From Natribaculum luteum (GTDB lineage: Archaea > Halobacteriota > Halobacteria > Halobacteriales > Natrialbaceae), in assembly GCF_023008545.1 (NCBI RefSeq), contig NZ_CP095397.1, forward strand, positions 1,612,001-1,676,000: a stretch of DNA of 64,000 nt, given 5' to 3'. Every line of letters begins with the position of its first letter. The stretch's first letter is position 1. This document shows, piece after piece, positions 54,170 to 61,363 of the stretch. The translations under genes were made by a program, and so were the position numbers. Below the pieces are notes generated by a model. That model ran no database searches, had not been told where the DNA came from, and worked only from the letters and a program-made list of their open reading frames with translations.

Positions 54170-55783
54170 ATGGCCCCACCAGAGGTCGGTGCGCTCGAGT
54201 ACCACGAGCGGACGAAACACTCCCCACAGAGCGTGCGCACGAGCGGACACCGACTGGACTTCGACAACAAGCCGACACCGTACAAGGTCTACGAAGCGCT
54301 CTCGACGCGCTCGCTGTCCGAGTCGGTTCGACCGCCCCAGCAGTCCGCGCTGACCGCGGTCGCCGAACCGGCCCCCGACGGCGACCCGACGGTCGTTCCC
54401 GATCGCGAGACGCTCGCGACCCTCTGTTACTACGCAGCCGGAATCACGAAACGGATCGACGTCCGCGGCGGCACTCGCCTGTTCCGTGCCGCATCGGCGA
54501 CGGGCGCGCTCTACCACGTCGACCTCTACGTCGTCTGTGGTGACCTCGAGGACGAGACGGTCGCCGAGGGTGTCGACCTCGAGGCCGGCGTCTACCACTT
54601 CGATCCCCGTACCCTCTCGCTCGACGTGCTCCGGGAGGGCGATTACCGCGGCGTGCTCGCCGACGCGAGCGCACACGACGGCGTCGCCGCGGCCCCGCTG
54701 TCGATCGTCGCGACCTCGACGTGGTGGCGAAACGCCTGGAAGTACCGGGAGCGAACCTATCGCCACGCCTTCTGGGACTCCGGGACGATTCTGGCGAACC
54801 TGCTCGCCGTCGCCCACGCGCTCGACCTGCGCGCCGAGGTCGTGACCGGCTTCGCCGACGCTCCTGTCGTCGACCTGCTGGGGATCGACCCCGAACGGGA
54901 AGCACCCCTCGAACTCGTCGCGATCGGGGCCGGGAGCGGCGTACCCGACCCGCCGTCGGTCGCGCCGATCGATCCGCGAACGGCACCCCTCTCGCCGAAC
55001 GAGAAGACGTTCCCGCTGATCCACGAGGCGTGGTCGGCGAGCGTGCTCGCGGACGGCCGGTCGGCGGATCGATGGCGAACCGACCGGCCGGCGGAGTCGA
55101 TCGGGACCCGCGGGGGAGACGACGGCGAGCGGATTCCCCTCGACCCGGTCGACCACGAGACGGCCTCGAGTCGGCCGCTCCACGCGACGATCCGCCGTCG
55201 CGGCTCCTGTCGCGAGTACCGGCGCGAGCCGATCAGTTTCCGCAAACTGTCGACGGTGCTCGATCGGGCCGTCCGCGGCGTTCCGATGGACGTCAGGCGC
55301 GAGGACGACCCGCCGCTCTCGTTCGCCGAACCCTACCTCGTCGTCAACGCCGTCTCGGGCCTCGAGTCGGGGGCCTACCGGTACCACCCTGCCGAGGGCG
55401 AACTCGAGCTCCTGGGCCGGGACGAGTTTCGCCAGGAGGCAGGCCACCTCGCGCTCGACCAGCGCCTCGGTGCCGACGCGGCCGTCTGCGTCTACTTCCT
55501 GACCGACCTCGAGTCGGTCGTCGACGCGTTCGGCGATCGCGGCTACCGGGTCGCCCAGCTCGAGGCGGCGCTGACGGCGGGCCGGCTCTACCTCGCGACC
55601 TACGCCCACCGGACGCTCGGTGGGACGGGCCTGACGTTCTACGACGATGCCGTCACGGACTTTTTCGCATCACAGGTAGACCGGACGTCGGCGTCGCAAC
55701 CGTCGTCCCAGTTCGACCGCGATGCGTTCGCTCGGACCCCGATGTTTCTATATACGATGGGCCGGCCAGCCAACGTGACGTGA
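54170..55783 (+). CDS. SagB-type dehydrogenase with two nitroreductase-like domains
   Basis: A 537-residue protein with two SagB-type nitroreductase domains in tandem. The first (~20-265) has YEALSTRSLSE, LCYYAAGITKRI, YHVDLYVVC and the SGTILANLLAVAHAL helix. The second (~325-535) has IRRRGSCREYRREPISFRKLSTVLDRAV, YLVVNAVSGLESGAYRYHP and AQLEAALTAGRLYLATYAH. SagB enzymes use FMN to oxidise azolines to azoles in TOMM peptides, but the wider family acts without peptide substrates. No YcaO cyclase or precursor peptide gene is visible nearby, so thiazole formation should not be assumed. It starts 42 bases after the DUF192 gene. Confidence 0.85.
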   Translation: MAPPEVGALEYHERTKHSPQSVRTSGHRLDFDNKPTPYKVYEALSTRSLSESVRPPQQSALTAVAEPAPDGDPTVVPDRETLATLCYYAAGITKRIDVRGGTRLFRAASATGALYHVDLYVVCGDLEDETVAEGVDLEAGVYHFDPRTLSLDVLREGDYRGVLADASAHDGVAAAPLSIVATSTWWRNAWKYRERTYRHAFWDSGTILANLLAVAHALDLRAEVVTGFADAPVVDLLGIDPEREAPLELVAIGAGSGVPDPPSVAPIDPRTAPLSPNEKTFPLIHEAWSASVLADGRSADRWRTDRPAESIGTRGGDDGERIPLDPVDHETASSRPLHATIRRRGSCREYRREPISFRKLSTVLDRAVRGVPMDVRREDDPPLSFAEPYLVVNAVSGLESGAYRYHPAEGELELLGRDEFRQEAGHLALDQRLGADAAVCVYFLTDLESVVDAFGDRGYRVAQLEAALTAGRLYLATYAHRTLGGTGLTFYDDAVTDFFASQVDRTSASQPSSQFDRDAFARTPMFLYTMGRPANVT

Positions 55784-55882
55784 CGGCAGCCTCGGCGTGG
55801 TCGGACCGGGAACGGAGCCGTCTATATAGTCGCACATCGTCGTCAGACCCCCACGTATCACAATATATAAGAAAACGAATAC

Positions 55883-55888
55883 TTTTAA
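55883..55888 (+). promoter_or_regulatory. TATA box of DUF7260 gene
   Basis: TTTTAA in the sequence ACTTTTAAGA, 29-34 bases before the GTG start at 55917. A second AT-rich ATATATAA lies just upstream. The spacing predicts a leaderless transcript and supports the GTG start. Confidence 0.55.
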
Positions 55889-55916
55889 GACGACCGCACG
55901 GCGTGGTGATACTGTC

Positions 55917-56678
55917 GTGTCATCCGTCGTCTCTACCGATACTCTCCAGGCGGCACAGCAAGCCCTTCGGCGAGAGCGTCGGCAACTCGAGGACGAGCGA
56001 CACGCGTTCGAGCAGTTCCTCGAGCGAGTCCGGGCGCTCGAGCCGAACCAGTCTCGATCCGGACCTGCCGGACCGGCACCGCTCGCGCCTCGACACCGGA
56101 CCGGACTCGAACGCGTCCGCGACGCCTACACCGAGACGGTGATGTGTGTCCCACACTACCACGATGTGTACGACGAGCCCTACGCCGAACATCTGGCTGG
56201 CGAACTCGGCGAGGAACTCGCGGCGGCGATCACGAAGGGGTCGCAGTTACACCCGTCGCTCAAACGATCGCTCGTCGACGCTGCCCGCCAGGCCGTCAGC
56301 GTCCGGGAATCACTGCTCGAACTGCTCGACGACGAGGCCGCCGCCATAGAACGGGCCGAGCGGGAACTCTCGGAGCTGCTCGACGAGCTGGCGTCGCTTT
56401 TGAACCAGCCGCTGGATCGCCTGGAGTTCAACGCCCTCCGCCTGACGCGAGAACGGCTCCAGCGGCTCCAAACGCGGTGTGACGACCTCGCCGCACGACG
56501 TCAGGACGCCCTCCGTCGCAAGTACCAAACTGGACTGATCGACCTCGAGGATTTCGGGCAGTACCTCTACGACGAGTGTCCGAGTACGTACCCGCTGCTC
56601 TCGTCGATTGCGGACGTCGGCCGGCTGATCGATCGGACGCTGGCGCAGATCGATCGCTCGCTGTTCGTGACGACGTAG
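55917..56678 (+). CDS. DUF7260-like coiled-coil protein
   Basis: A 253-residue soluble helical protein similar to haloarchaeal DUF7260 proteins. Two coiled-coil regions are visible, ALRRERRQLEDERHAFEQFLERVRAL (~15-42) and EAAAIERAERELSELLDELASLL (~142-166). They flank the conserved RVRDAYTETVMCVPHYHDVYDEPYAEHL segment (~65-92). A C-terminal part contains DDLAARRQDALRRKY and FGQYLYDECPSTYPLLSSI. Members often occur in multiple copies per haloarchaeal genome; function unknown. The GTG start is chosen from promoter spacing. Confidence 0.75.
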   Translation: MSSVVSTDTLQAAQQALRRERRQLEDERHAFEQFLERVRALEPNQSRSGPAGPAPLAPRHRTGLERVRDAYTETVMCVPHYHDVYDEPYAEHLAGELGEELAAAITKGSQLHPSLKRSLVDAARQAVSVRESLLELLDDEAAAIERAERELSELLDELASLLNQPLDRLEFNALRLTRERLQRLQTRCDDLAARRQDALRRKYQTGLIDLEDFGQYLYDECPSTYPLLSSIADVGRLIDRTLAQIDRSLFVTT

Positions 56679-56761
56679 TCGTCGCCGACGGCCACCTCTC
56701 GTCGGGTGCAACTTGCTCACTCCAGCGCGGTCGTTATCCCGTCGGCCGTGCTAGGACGGAT

Positions 56762-56965
56762 ATGGTACTCAAACGATTTCTCGGCTCGAAGGCGACGCGC
56801 TCGCTGACGGTGGCGTCGGTCGTCGTCGAGGCAAAACGGGCGCTCGATCGCGGGCACAACGCCAGGGCGGTCGCACTGCTTGGCGTCGCCGTCCTCGCCT
56901 GGAAGTGGGCGGTGCTCGGCATGGCTGCACAGGGCGTCGTCAAACTGCTCCGCGGCGCTCGCTGA
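56762..56965 (+). CDS. Small protein with one hydrophobic helix
   Basis: A 67-residue protein with a basic N-terminal part (MVLKRFLGSKATRSLTVASVV) and one hydrophobic helix, AVALLGVAVLAWKWAVLGMAAQG (~40-62), ending LLRGAR. It resembles small conserved haloarchaeal membrane-associated proteins; function unknown. The ATG at 56762 directly follows an AT-containing stretch; the longer in-frame extension upstream is not protein-like. It lies 83 bases after the DUF7260 gene on the same strand. Confidence 0.6.
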   Translation: MVLKRFLGSKATRSLTVASVVVEAKRALDRGHNARAVALLGVAVLAWKWAVLGMAAQGVVKLLRGAR

Positions 56966-57041
56966 TCGGGTCGTCCCGTCGGCAAGACGTCATCTCGAGC
57001 GAACGGGACGTTTTTGACGGTCGCTGCGAGAGATTCGGGAA

Positions 57042-57257
57042 ATGACGACACGAAACGACGACGACGAGAGTCCACGCGTCCCGATCGTCTGTCCGGCGTG
57101 TGAGACGACAGCGAGGATCCCGCTTTCGGACGTCGCCGACCGACTCGAGAACCACAACGAGCGCCTCCACGACGGAGAGACGGTCGCCAAAGTCGACCCC
57201 GACGTCGCAGACCGCGTAGCTGACCTGGCCGCGAGCGACATGGGCTTGCTCGAGTAA
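57042..57257 (+). CDS. Small zinc-finger-like protein
   Basis: A 71-residue acidic protein with a single CPAC pair (IVCPACETTARIPLSDV, ~17-32) followed by a helix with two His residues (ENHNERLHDG, ~36-46). The Cys/His spacing would allow one zinc site. The C-terminal VDPDVADRVADLAASDMGLLE is conserved among haloarchaeal small proteins. The function is unknown. The composition of the frame and its acidic bias support a real gene. It is convergent with the 57388 gene across a family II repeat. Confidence 0.65.
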   Translation: MTTRNDDDESPRVPIVCPACETTARIPLSDVADRLENHNERLHDGETVAKVDPDVADRVADLAASDMGLLE

Positions 57258-57275
57258 CCCACCGGCCGGCGGGCC

Positions 57276-57390
57276 GTCAGACTGCTGGACAGAACGGGTC
57301 ACACGCTGACAGCACGTGAGACGCTGTCGTCAGTGGCGACGGACGTCGAGTCGCGATCAGGTGTGTACCGACCGTTGTCCGGTGGTATCA
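57276..57390 (-). repeat. Family II palindromic repeat, copy 2
   Basis: Read on the minus strand this ~115-bp element starts at the stop codon of the 57388 gene (TGATACCACCGGACAAC) and ends CTGTCCAGCAGTCTGACGG. It aligns along its length with copy 1 at 19438, including GATCGCG, CTCGACG, GACGACAGCGTCTC and CCGTT. The ends are inverted repeats of each other. Confidence 0.75.
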
Positions 57391-57729
57391 CTCGCCGAAA
57401 TCGGCGTCTTCGAACTGTTCGTTCGCCAGCCGATCGATCAGATTCTCGACGCCCTCCTGGCGCTCCTCGTCGAGGTCCTCGACTGCGCCGACGCCGTGGC
57501 CGCCGCTTTTGGCCGTCTGCAAGGCGTTCCTGTTCAACTCGCCGCTTGGCTCGACGACGGGAAGTTTCAGGTCGGTGAAGTTCTCCGGCGGAAATCCCGA
57601 CGACGAGAGCAGGAAGTGGGCGGCGACCTCACCCAGGTCGTCGGTCTCGAACTCCTCGAGCTGTGGCTCTTCCCACTCGTCGGTGGTCGTCTCCGAGAAG
57701 TCGGGTTCGTGCAGTTCGTAGTCAGTCAC
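57388..57729 (-). CDS. Conserved haloarchaeal acidic protein
   Basis: A 113-residue very acidic protein. The recognisable part is FLLSSSGFPPENFTDLKLPVVEPSG, followed by LNRNALQTAKSGGHGVGAVEDLDEERQEGVENLIDRLANEQF. This resembles short haloarchaeal proteins of unknown function that also occur in virus- or plasmid-related contexts; a phage-like origin is a guess. The GTG at 57727-57729 (MTDYELHEPDF) is taken as start since the coding-like composition begins there. Its TGA stop is the first codon of a family II repeat. Confidence 0.65.
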   Translation of the reverse strand: MTDYELHEPDFSETTTDEWEEPQLEEFETDDLGEVAAHFLLSSSGFPPENFTDLKLPVVEPSGELNRNALQTAKSGGHGVGAVEDLDEERQEGVENLIDRLANEQFEDADFGE

Positions 57730-57820
57730 GGTCGGTGCTCGGTCGGCGATCGAGTTCGATCTGCTCCCTGCCGCTGCAGCCACGTTTTGAGGAATGGGAT
57801 CTCGAGTGCAGACCACGCCT

Positions 57821-57905
57821 CGATACGGACTACTGTCCGTCAGTTCCGGTGCAACTGTCGGACAGTCGCGGTTGCACCGGCAAATCGTCACAGCAGACCG
57901 TAGGA
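57821..57905. repeat. Family I nested palindrome, copy 3
   Basis: An 85-bp element with outer arms TACGGACTACTGT and ACAGCAGACCGTA. A perfect 10-bp inner stem is formed by CCGGTGCAAC (57846-57855) and GTTGCACCGG (57871-57880). It lies 48 bases past the stop of the 57954 gene, the only copy of the five not starting on a stop codon. Confidence 0.8.
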
Positions 57906-57953
57906 GACGACCGGGAACCGTCACAGCGGCTCCGCCCGGCAACGGCCGTTCGA

Positions 57954-58511
57954 TCAATTTCCGTCCCGATACTCGTACTCGGTGTCCGGATCCTCGACGC
58001 CCTCTGTGCGCGAGCCGACCCACGCGCCGAGCGCGAGGCCGTAGACGAGATGGCCGGCGTGAAACAGCGCGAGTTCGTCCGCCTCGAGCCGAACGTCGAG
58101 CAGTTTCTCGAGCATGAACTGCGAACCGAACGCGGACAGGGCCAGCCCGTATACCGACCCCCAGACGAGCCCGCGCTGTTCCGGTTCGATCGACCGTTCG
58201 GCGGAGAGCAAGGCGAAGAGGCCGCCGAAGACCGCCCCGGCGGTCGTCCCGTACAGCAGGTGCAAGACGAGGCCGGCGATCGGGTGCTCGTCGGGATCAC
58301 CGCCGCTGACGTAGTGCGCCCAGAAGTTCGCCGACGGCGGCAGCGAGCGCATGATCGGGAGTCGAAAGGCGGTCATGATGAGCGTCGCGACCAGCCCGGC
58401 CTGGAGTCCGCGACCGACGGCGGCGACGACGTGGCTACCTCTCGAGGCCTTCGCGTCCGTCGTGTCGTCGTCGTGGTCGTCCCCTCGCGACCGCTGTAGT
58501 CGACTGTACAT
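57954..58511 (-). CDS. Four-helix haloarchaeal membrane protein
   Basis: A 185-residue polytopic protein with an Arg/Asp-rich cytosolic N-terminus, then helices around AVGRGLQAGLVATLIMTAF, HPIAGLVLHLLYGTTAGAVFGGLFALL, GLVWGSVYGLALSAFGSQFML and HAGHLVYGLALGAWVGS. Conserved polar residues inside the helices (HLLYGTTAG, HAGHLVYG) resemble haloarchaeal DUF6789-type proteins, but the family assignment is uncertain. The start at 58509-58511 (MYSRLQRSRG) follows from the hydrophobic profile. It is divergent from larE with 125 bases between starts. Confidence 0.7.
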   Translation of the reverse strand: MYSRLQRSRGDDHDDDTTDAKASRGSHVVAAVGRGLQAGLVATLIMTAFRLPIMRSLPPSANFWAHYVSGGDPDEHPIAGLVLHLLYGTTAGAVFGGLFALLSAERSIEPEQRGLVWGSVYGLALSAFGSQFMLEKLLDVRLEADELALFHAGHLVYGLALGAWVGSRTEGVEDPDTEYEYRDGN

Positions 58512-58636
58512 CAGAGACCGTTCGATTCCACGAGCGCCGGCACTGTAACTGCCGACGCTGGACCTGACGGGCGTACTTAAGGATCGTCGCGACCGACGAC
58601 AACGCGCTTTTGCCCGTTCGCTTCGAACACGGGTCC

Positions 58637-59500
58637 ATGACCACGGTCGAGGAGAAACTCGAGGCGGCCCGGACCGACCTCGCGAGCCACGATGGCGTTC
58701 TCGTCGCCTTCTCCGGCGGCGTCGACTCGAGCGTCGTCGCCGCACTCGCGGTGGACGCCCTCGGCGACGACGCCGTCGCCTGCACTGCGAAAAGCGAGAC
58801 GCTGCCTGCGGCCGAACTCGAGGACGCGAGGAGGGTGGCCGAAGAGATCGGCGTTCGCCACGAGGTCGTCGAGTTCTCCGAACTCGACAGTCCGGCGTTC
58901 GTCGAGAACGGCGACGATCGGTGTTACCACTGCCGGACGATGCGACTGGGTCGGATGTTCGAGACCGCCCGCGACCTCGGGATCGGGACGGTCTGTGATG
59001 GCACCAACGCCGACGATCCGGACGAGGGCCACCGACCTGGCCTCCAGGCGGTCGAGGAACTCGAGGTCTACTCGCCGCTTCTCGACCACGGGATCACGAA
59101 AGACGAGGTGCGCGAGATCGCCGACCGGTACGACCTCTCGGTCGCGGACAAACCCTCGATGGCCTGCCTCTCCTCGCGCATTCCGACGGGACTTGCGGTG
59201 ACCGAGGACCGACTCACTCGAGTCGAACGCGCCGAGAACCTGCTCCGACAGTGGGGGTTCGAGCAGTTCCGCGTGCGAGACCACGACGGCCTCGCGCGCA
59301 TCGAAGTCGCACCCGACGAACTCGAGCGCGCACTCGAGGTAGAGTTCGTCGAGACGGTCCGGGACGCGCTCGACGACCTCGGTTTCGACCACGTCACGCT
59401 CGACCTCCACGGCTACCGCACCGGCAGCGTCAGCCCCGACGAGTCGCCGGTCGTCGAGGACGTCTTCGAGGCGACGTACCCGACTGCCGACGACGCCTGA
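58637..59500 (+). CDS. larE: ATP-dependent sacrificial sulfur transferase LarE
   Basis: A 287-residue LarE-family protein. The PP-loop FSGGVDSSV near residue 30 binds ATP. The conserved KPSMACLSSRIPTG carries Cys177, matching Cys176 of Lactobacillus plantarum LarE, which donates its sulfur to the pyridinium cofactor of lactate racemase. A CYHCR motif near 98 and a C-terminal helical domain complete the family layout. Haloarchaeal genomes often carry larE without larB/larC next to it, as here, so its acceptor in this organism is unknown. The start at 58637 (MTTVEEKLEAA) is at the first Met close to the fold. Confidence 0.9.
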   Translation: MTTVEEKLEAARTDLASHDGVLVAFSGGVDSSVVAALAVDALGDDAVACTAKSETLPAAELEDARRVAEEIGVRHEVVEFSELDSPAFVENGDDRCYHCRTMRLGRMFETARDLGIGTVCDGTNADDPDEGHRPGLQAVEELEVYSPLLDHGITKDEVREIADRYDLSVADKPSMACLSSRIPTGLAVTEDRLTRVERAENLLRQWGFEQFRVRDHDGLARIEVAPDELERALEVEFVETVRDALDDLGFDHVTLDLHGYRTGSVSPDESPVVEDVFEATYPTADDA

Positions 59501-59658
59501 CGCCCGTCCAGTTCTCGACGCCACCCCCCGGCCGATTATGGGCGAACGAAATCAGAAACTCTCTAGTAGTGGACGATTCGAAACGCATTCTCGGTATCGG
59601 TGGACAATATTGTCGAAATAACTCCTATTTCTATACTGTGGCGTGGTACCTGCTATCG

Positions 59659-60039
59659 ATGACTGACGACCTTCCAGCAGCGTGGTCTCGTGATCGAGCA
59701 GACGCTTCCCGTCCGACGCCCAACGCCACTCCCCGGCGATTCCTGCGGTACGTCCACGATACCGGCGACGTGTCGCTTCGCGTCGCTCCAGCGACACTCG
59801 AGGTGACCGAACGGCCGGGGTACGAACTCTCCGTGACGATCTATCCCGGCCTCGAACTCGAGGAGCGAACCGTCGTCAGGACCGTCACGACCTGCGAGAG
59901 TTGTAAACGCCTCGCCCGGGAGTTCATGTCGGTGTTCGACGGCCGCTACGAGGGGGCCGCGAACACCGAAGCGGCCGTCGAGTACGCCACGGAACGCGTC
60001 GCTCCGTCGTCCGCGTACGACGGCATCGTCACCGACTGA
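59659..60039 (+). CDS. Haloarchaeal small protein of unknown function
   Basis: A 126-residue soluble protein without recognised domain. The core RYVHDTGDVSLRVAPATLEVTERPGYELSVTIYPGLELEE (~30-70) looks like a small beta sheet. TCESCKRLAREFMSVFDG (~85-102) contains a CxxC pair, possibly metal-binding. The ATG at 59659 is chosen because the acidic, proline-rich composition begins there. It lies 158 bases after larE; the gap is AT-rich and carries its promoter (near 59620-59640). Its TGA stop begins family I repeat copy 4. Confidence 0.65.
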   Translation: MTDDLPAAWSRDRADASRPTPNATPRRFLRYVHDTGDVSLRVAPATLEVTERPGYELSVTIYPGLELEERTVVRTVTTCESCKRLAREFMSVFDGRYEGAANTEAAVEYATERVAPSSAYDGIVTD

Positions 60040-60122
60040 GACGGTCTGCTGTCCCTCGTTTCCGCAGCGGTCGCCCAGCGGGACGCGGTCGCTGCGGGAT
60101 GGACGTACAGCGGTCCGTATGA
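60037..60122 (+). repeat. Family I nested palindrome, copy 4
   Basis: An 86-bp element starting at the stop codon of the preceding gene (TGAGACGGTCTGCTGT) and ending ACAGCGGTCCGTATGA. The inner stem pairs CAGCGGTCGC with GCGGTCGCTG around CCAGCGGGAC. Most positions match copy 2 at 21059 in antiparallel orientation. It lies between convergent genes and could terminate either. Confidence 0.85.
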
Positions 60123-60149
60123 ATCCCCGCTGTCCGACGACGCTCGCGC

Positions 60150-61223
60150 TCACTCGTGGCCGGTCCACTTCAGGAGGAACAGCGTCCCCTCGAACAGCAG
60201 GATCATGGCGACGGCGACGAGCACCGGAGCCATCATCGTCGGGTCCACGGTGAACATGAACGATAGCCCGGCGAAGGCCGCCCAGAAGTAGAGTCGTTTC
60301 TCGGCGAGCCACCGACGGGTCGTCACGCCCATCATGATCGCGAGCATGATGAACAGCGGAATCTGGAAGACGATCGCGAGAAAGCCGGTGAGCGTGATGA
60401 TCAGGTTAAACGTCTCGCCCAGCGCGTAGGCGATCCCGACGCTGTAGGCGTCGCCGGCACCCTCGCCGGCGTAGTACGTGAAGTACCGGAACAGAACCGG
60501 CAGGACGAGGAAAAACGAGAACAGCATCCCGATCGCCGCCAGCACGACGCTGGTCGGGACAGCCGCGAGGTAGTACCTGCGTTCGTGTGGGTACAGACCG
60601 GGTCGCATGAACAGGTACGTCTGGTAGACGAACATCGGCAAGGCGGCCATGATTCCCAGCAGTGAGGCGACCTTGATCCGGGTCAGCCACAGCTCGAGCG
60701 GCTGGTAGACGTGTGGCCGTGATATATCCTCGCTCGGGCCGGGAAAGACGTTCTGCCAGATCAACTCGATCGCGTCCGAGGCCCACAGCAGACCGATTGC
60801 GGTCGCGGCCGAACCGACCAGGATGACGACGGCGAGGCGAAGGATCATCTCCTCGATGTGATCCGCAAGCGGCATCTCCTCGTCGTCCGGCGGGGCTTCG
60901 ATGCCGCCGATGTCGTCGTCGGGCTCTGGGTAGGCGGGCTCGTTACGGTCGCGCTCCGGCAGGTCGTCGACGATACCTTCGCCGTCCGTCTTCGCCTCGC
61001 GGCGCTCGCCAGTCGCTCCGGACGACTCGAGTCCGTCCGTCGCCTCGTCGTCGTCGGTCGTCTCCGAGTCAGACGTCTCGTTCGGCTCGTCTCCCGACTC
61101 GTGACTGGACGATTCCTCGTCGATAGGTTCGTCGGTCGAGTCGTCGTCGCGCGAATCCCGGTCGGTCGACTCCCGCTGCTCTTCGGGTTCGTCGACGCCC
61201 GGGTCGTCCGACTCGTCCGTCAT
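60150..61223 (-). CDS. tatC1: Twin-arginine translocase subunit TatCo
   Basis: A 357-residue TatC. The first ~115 residues are an acidic, Ser/Asp/Glu-rich cytosolic extension. The TatC domain then starts MPLADHIEEMILRLAVVI and shows six hydrophobic segments, with FVYQTYLFMRPGLYPHERRYY and FQIPLFIMLAIMMG as conserved family segments. TatC recognises the RR signal of folded export substrates. Haloarchaea have two TatC proteins, TatCo and TatCt; this is the single-domain one. It is divergent from tatCt (140 bases). The promoter GGTTATAGG (61248-61256) and an 18-bp palindrome over the start codon suggest a leaderless, regulated transcript. TatA is not in the window. Confidence 0.95.
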   Translation of the reverse strand: MTDESDDPGVDEPEEQRESTDRDSRDDDSTDEPIDEESSSHESGDEPNETSDSETTDDDEATDGLESSGATGERREAKTDGEGIVDDLPERDRNEPAYPEPDDDIGGIEAPPDDEEMPLADHIEEMILRLAVVILVGSAATAIGLLWASDAIELIWQNVFPGPSEDISRPHVYQPLELWLTRIKVASLLGIMAALPMFVYQTYLFMRPGLYPHERRYYLAAVPTSVVLAAIGMLFSFFLVLPVLFRYFTYYAGEGAGDAYSVGIAYALGETFNLIITLTGFLAIVFQIPLFIMLAIMMGVTTRRWLAEKRLYFWAAFAGLSFMFTVDPTMMAPVLVAVAMILLFEGTLFLLKWTGHE

Positions 61224-61239
61224 CTATCGAGAGATAGAT
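61222..61239. promoter_or_regulatory. Palindrome over the TatCo start codon
   Basis: ATCTATC-GAGA-GATAGAT, a perfect 7-bp inverted repeat covering the first bases of the TatCo coding sequence and the transcription start region. It is close to the TatCo TATA box. It could be an operator or an RNA hairpin at the 5' end; its role is unknown. Confidence 0.45.
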
Positions 61240-61363
61240 AGGCCGTCGGTTATAGGCCTTTTTCTTGTGACCACTTCTGGAGCGCCACGGCGACGACGTG
61301 AATCCGGCTGCGATATCTACTCGAAAGGTTGATAACTGGATGTAAGCTATCCACGGACACTCA

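Noticed and set aside
54170-55783. TOMM (thiazole/oxazole peptide) biosynthetic cluster
   Set aside because: Only the SagB-type protein is present; no cyclodehydratase, precursor or exporter lies nearby.
57258-57275. GC-rich CCCACCGGCCGGCGGG as an operator
   Set aside because: It follows a stop codon directly and precedes a family II repeat; if functional it is more likely part of a terminator, and the short palindrome could occur by chance in GC-rich DNA.
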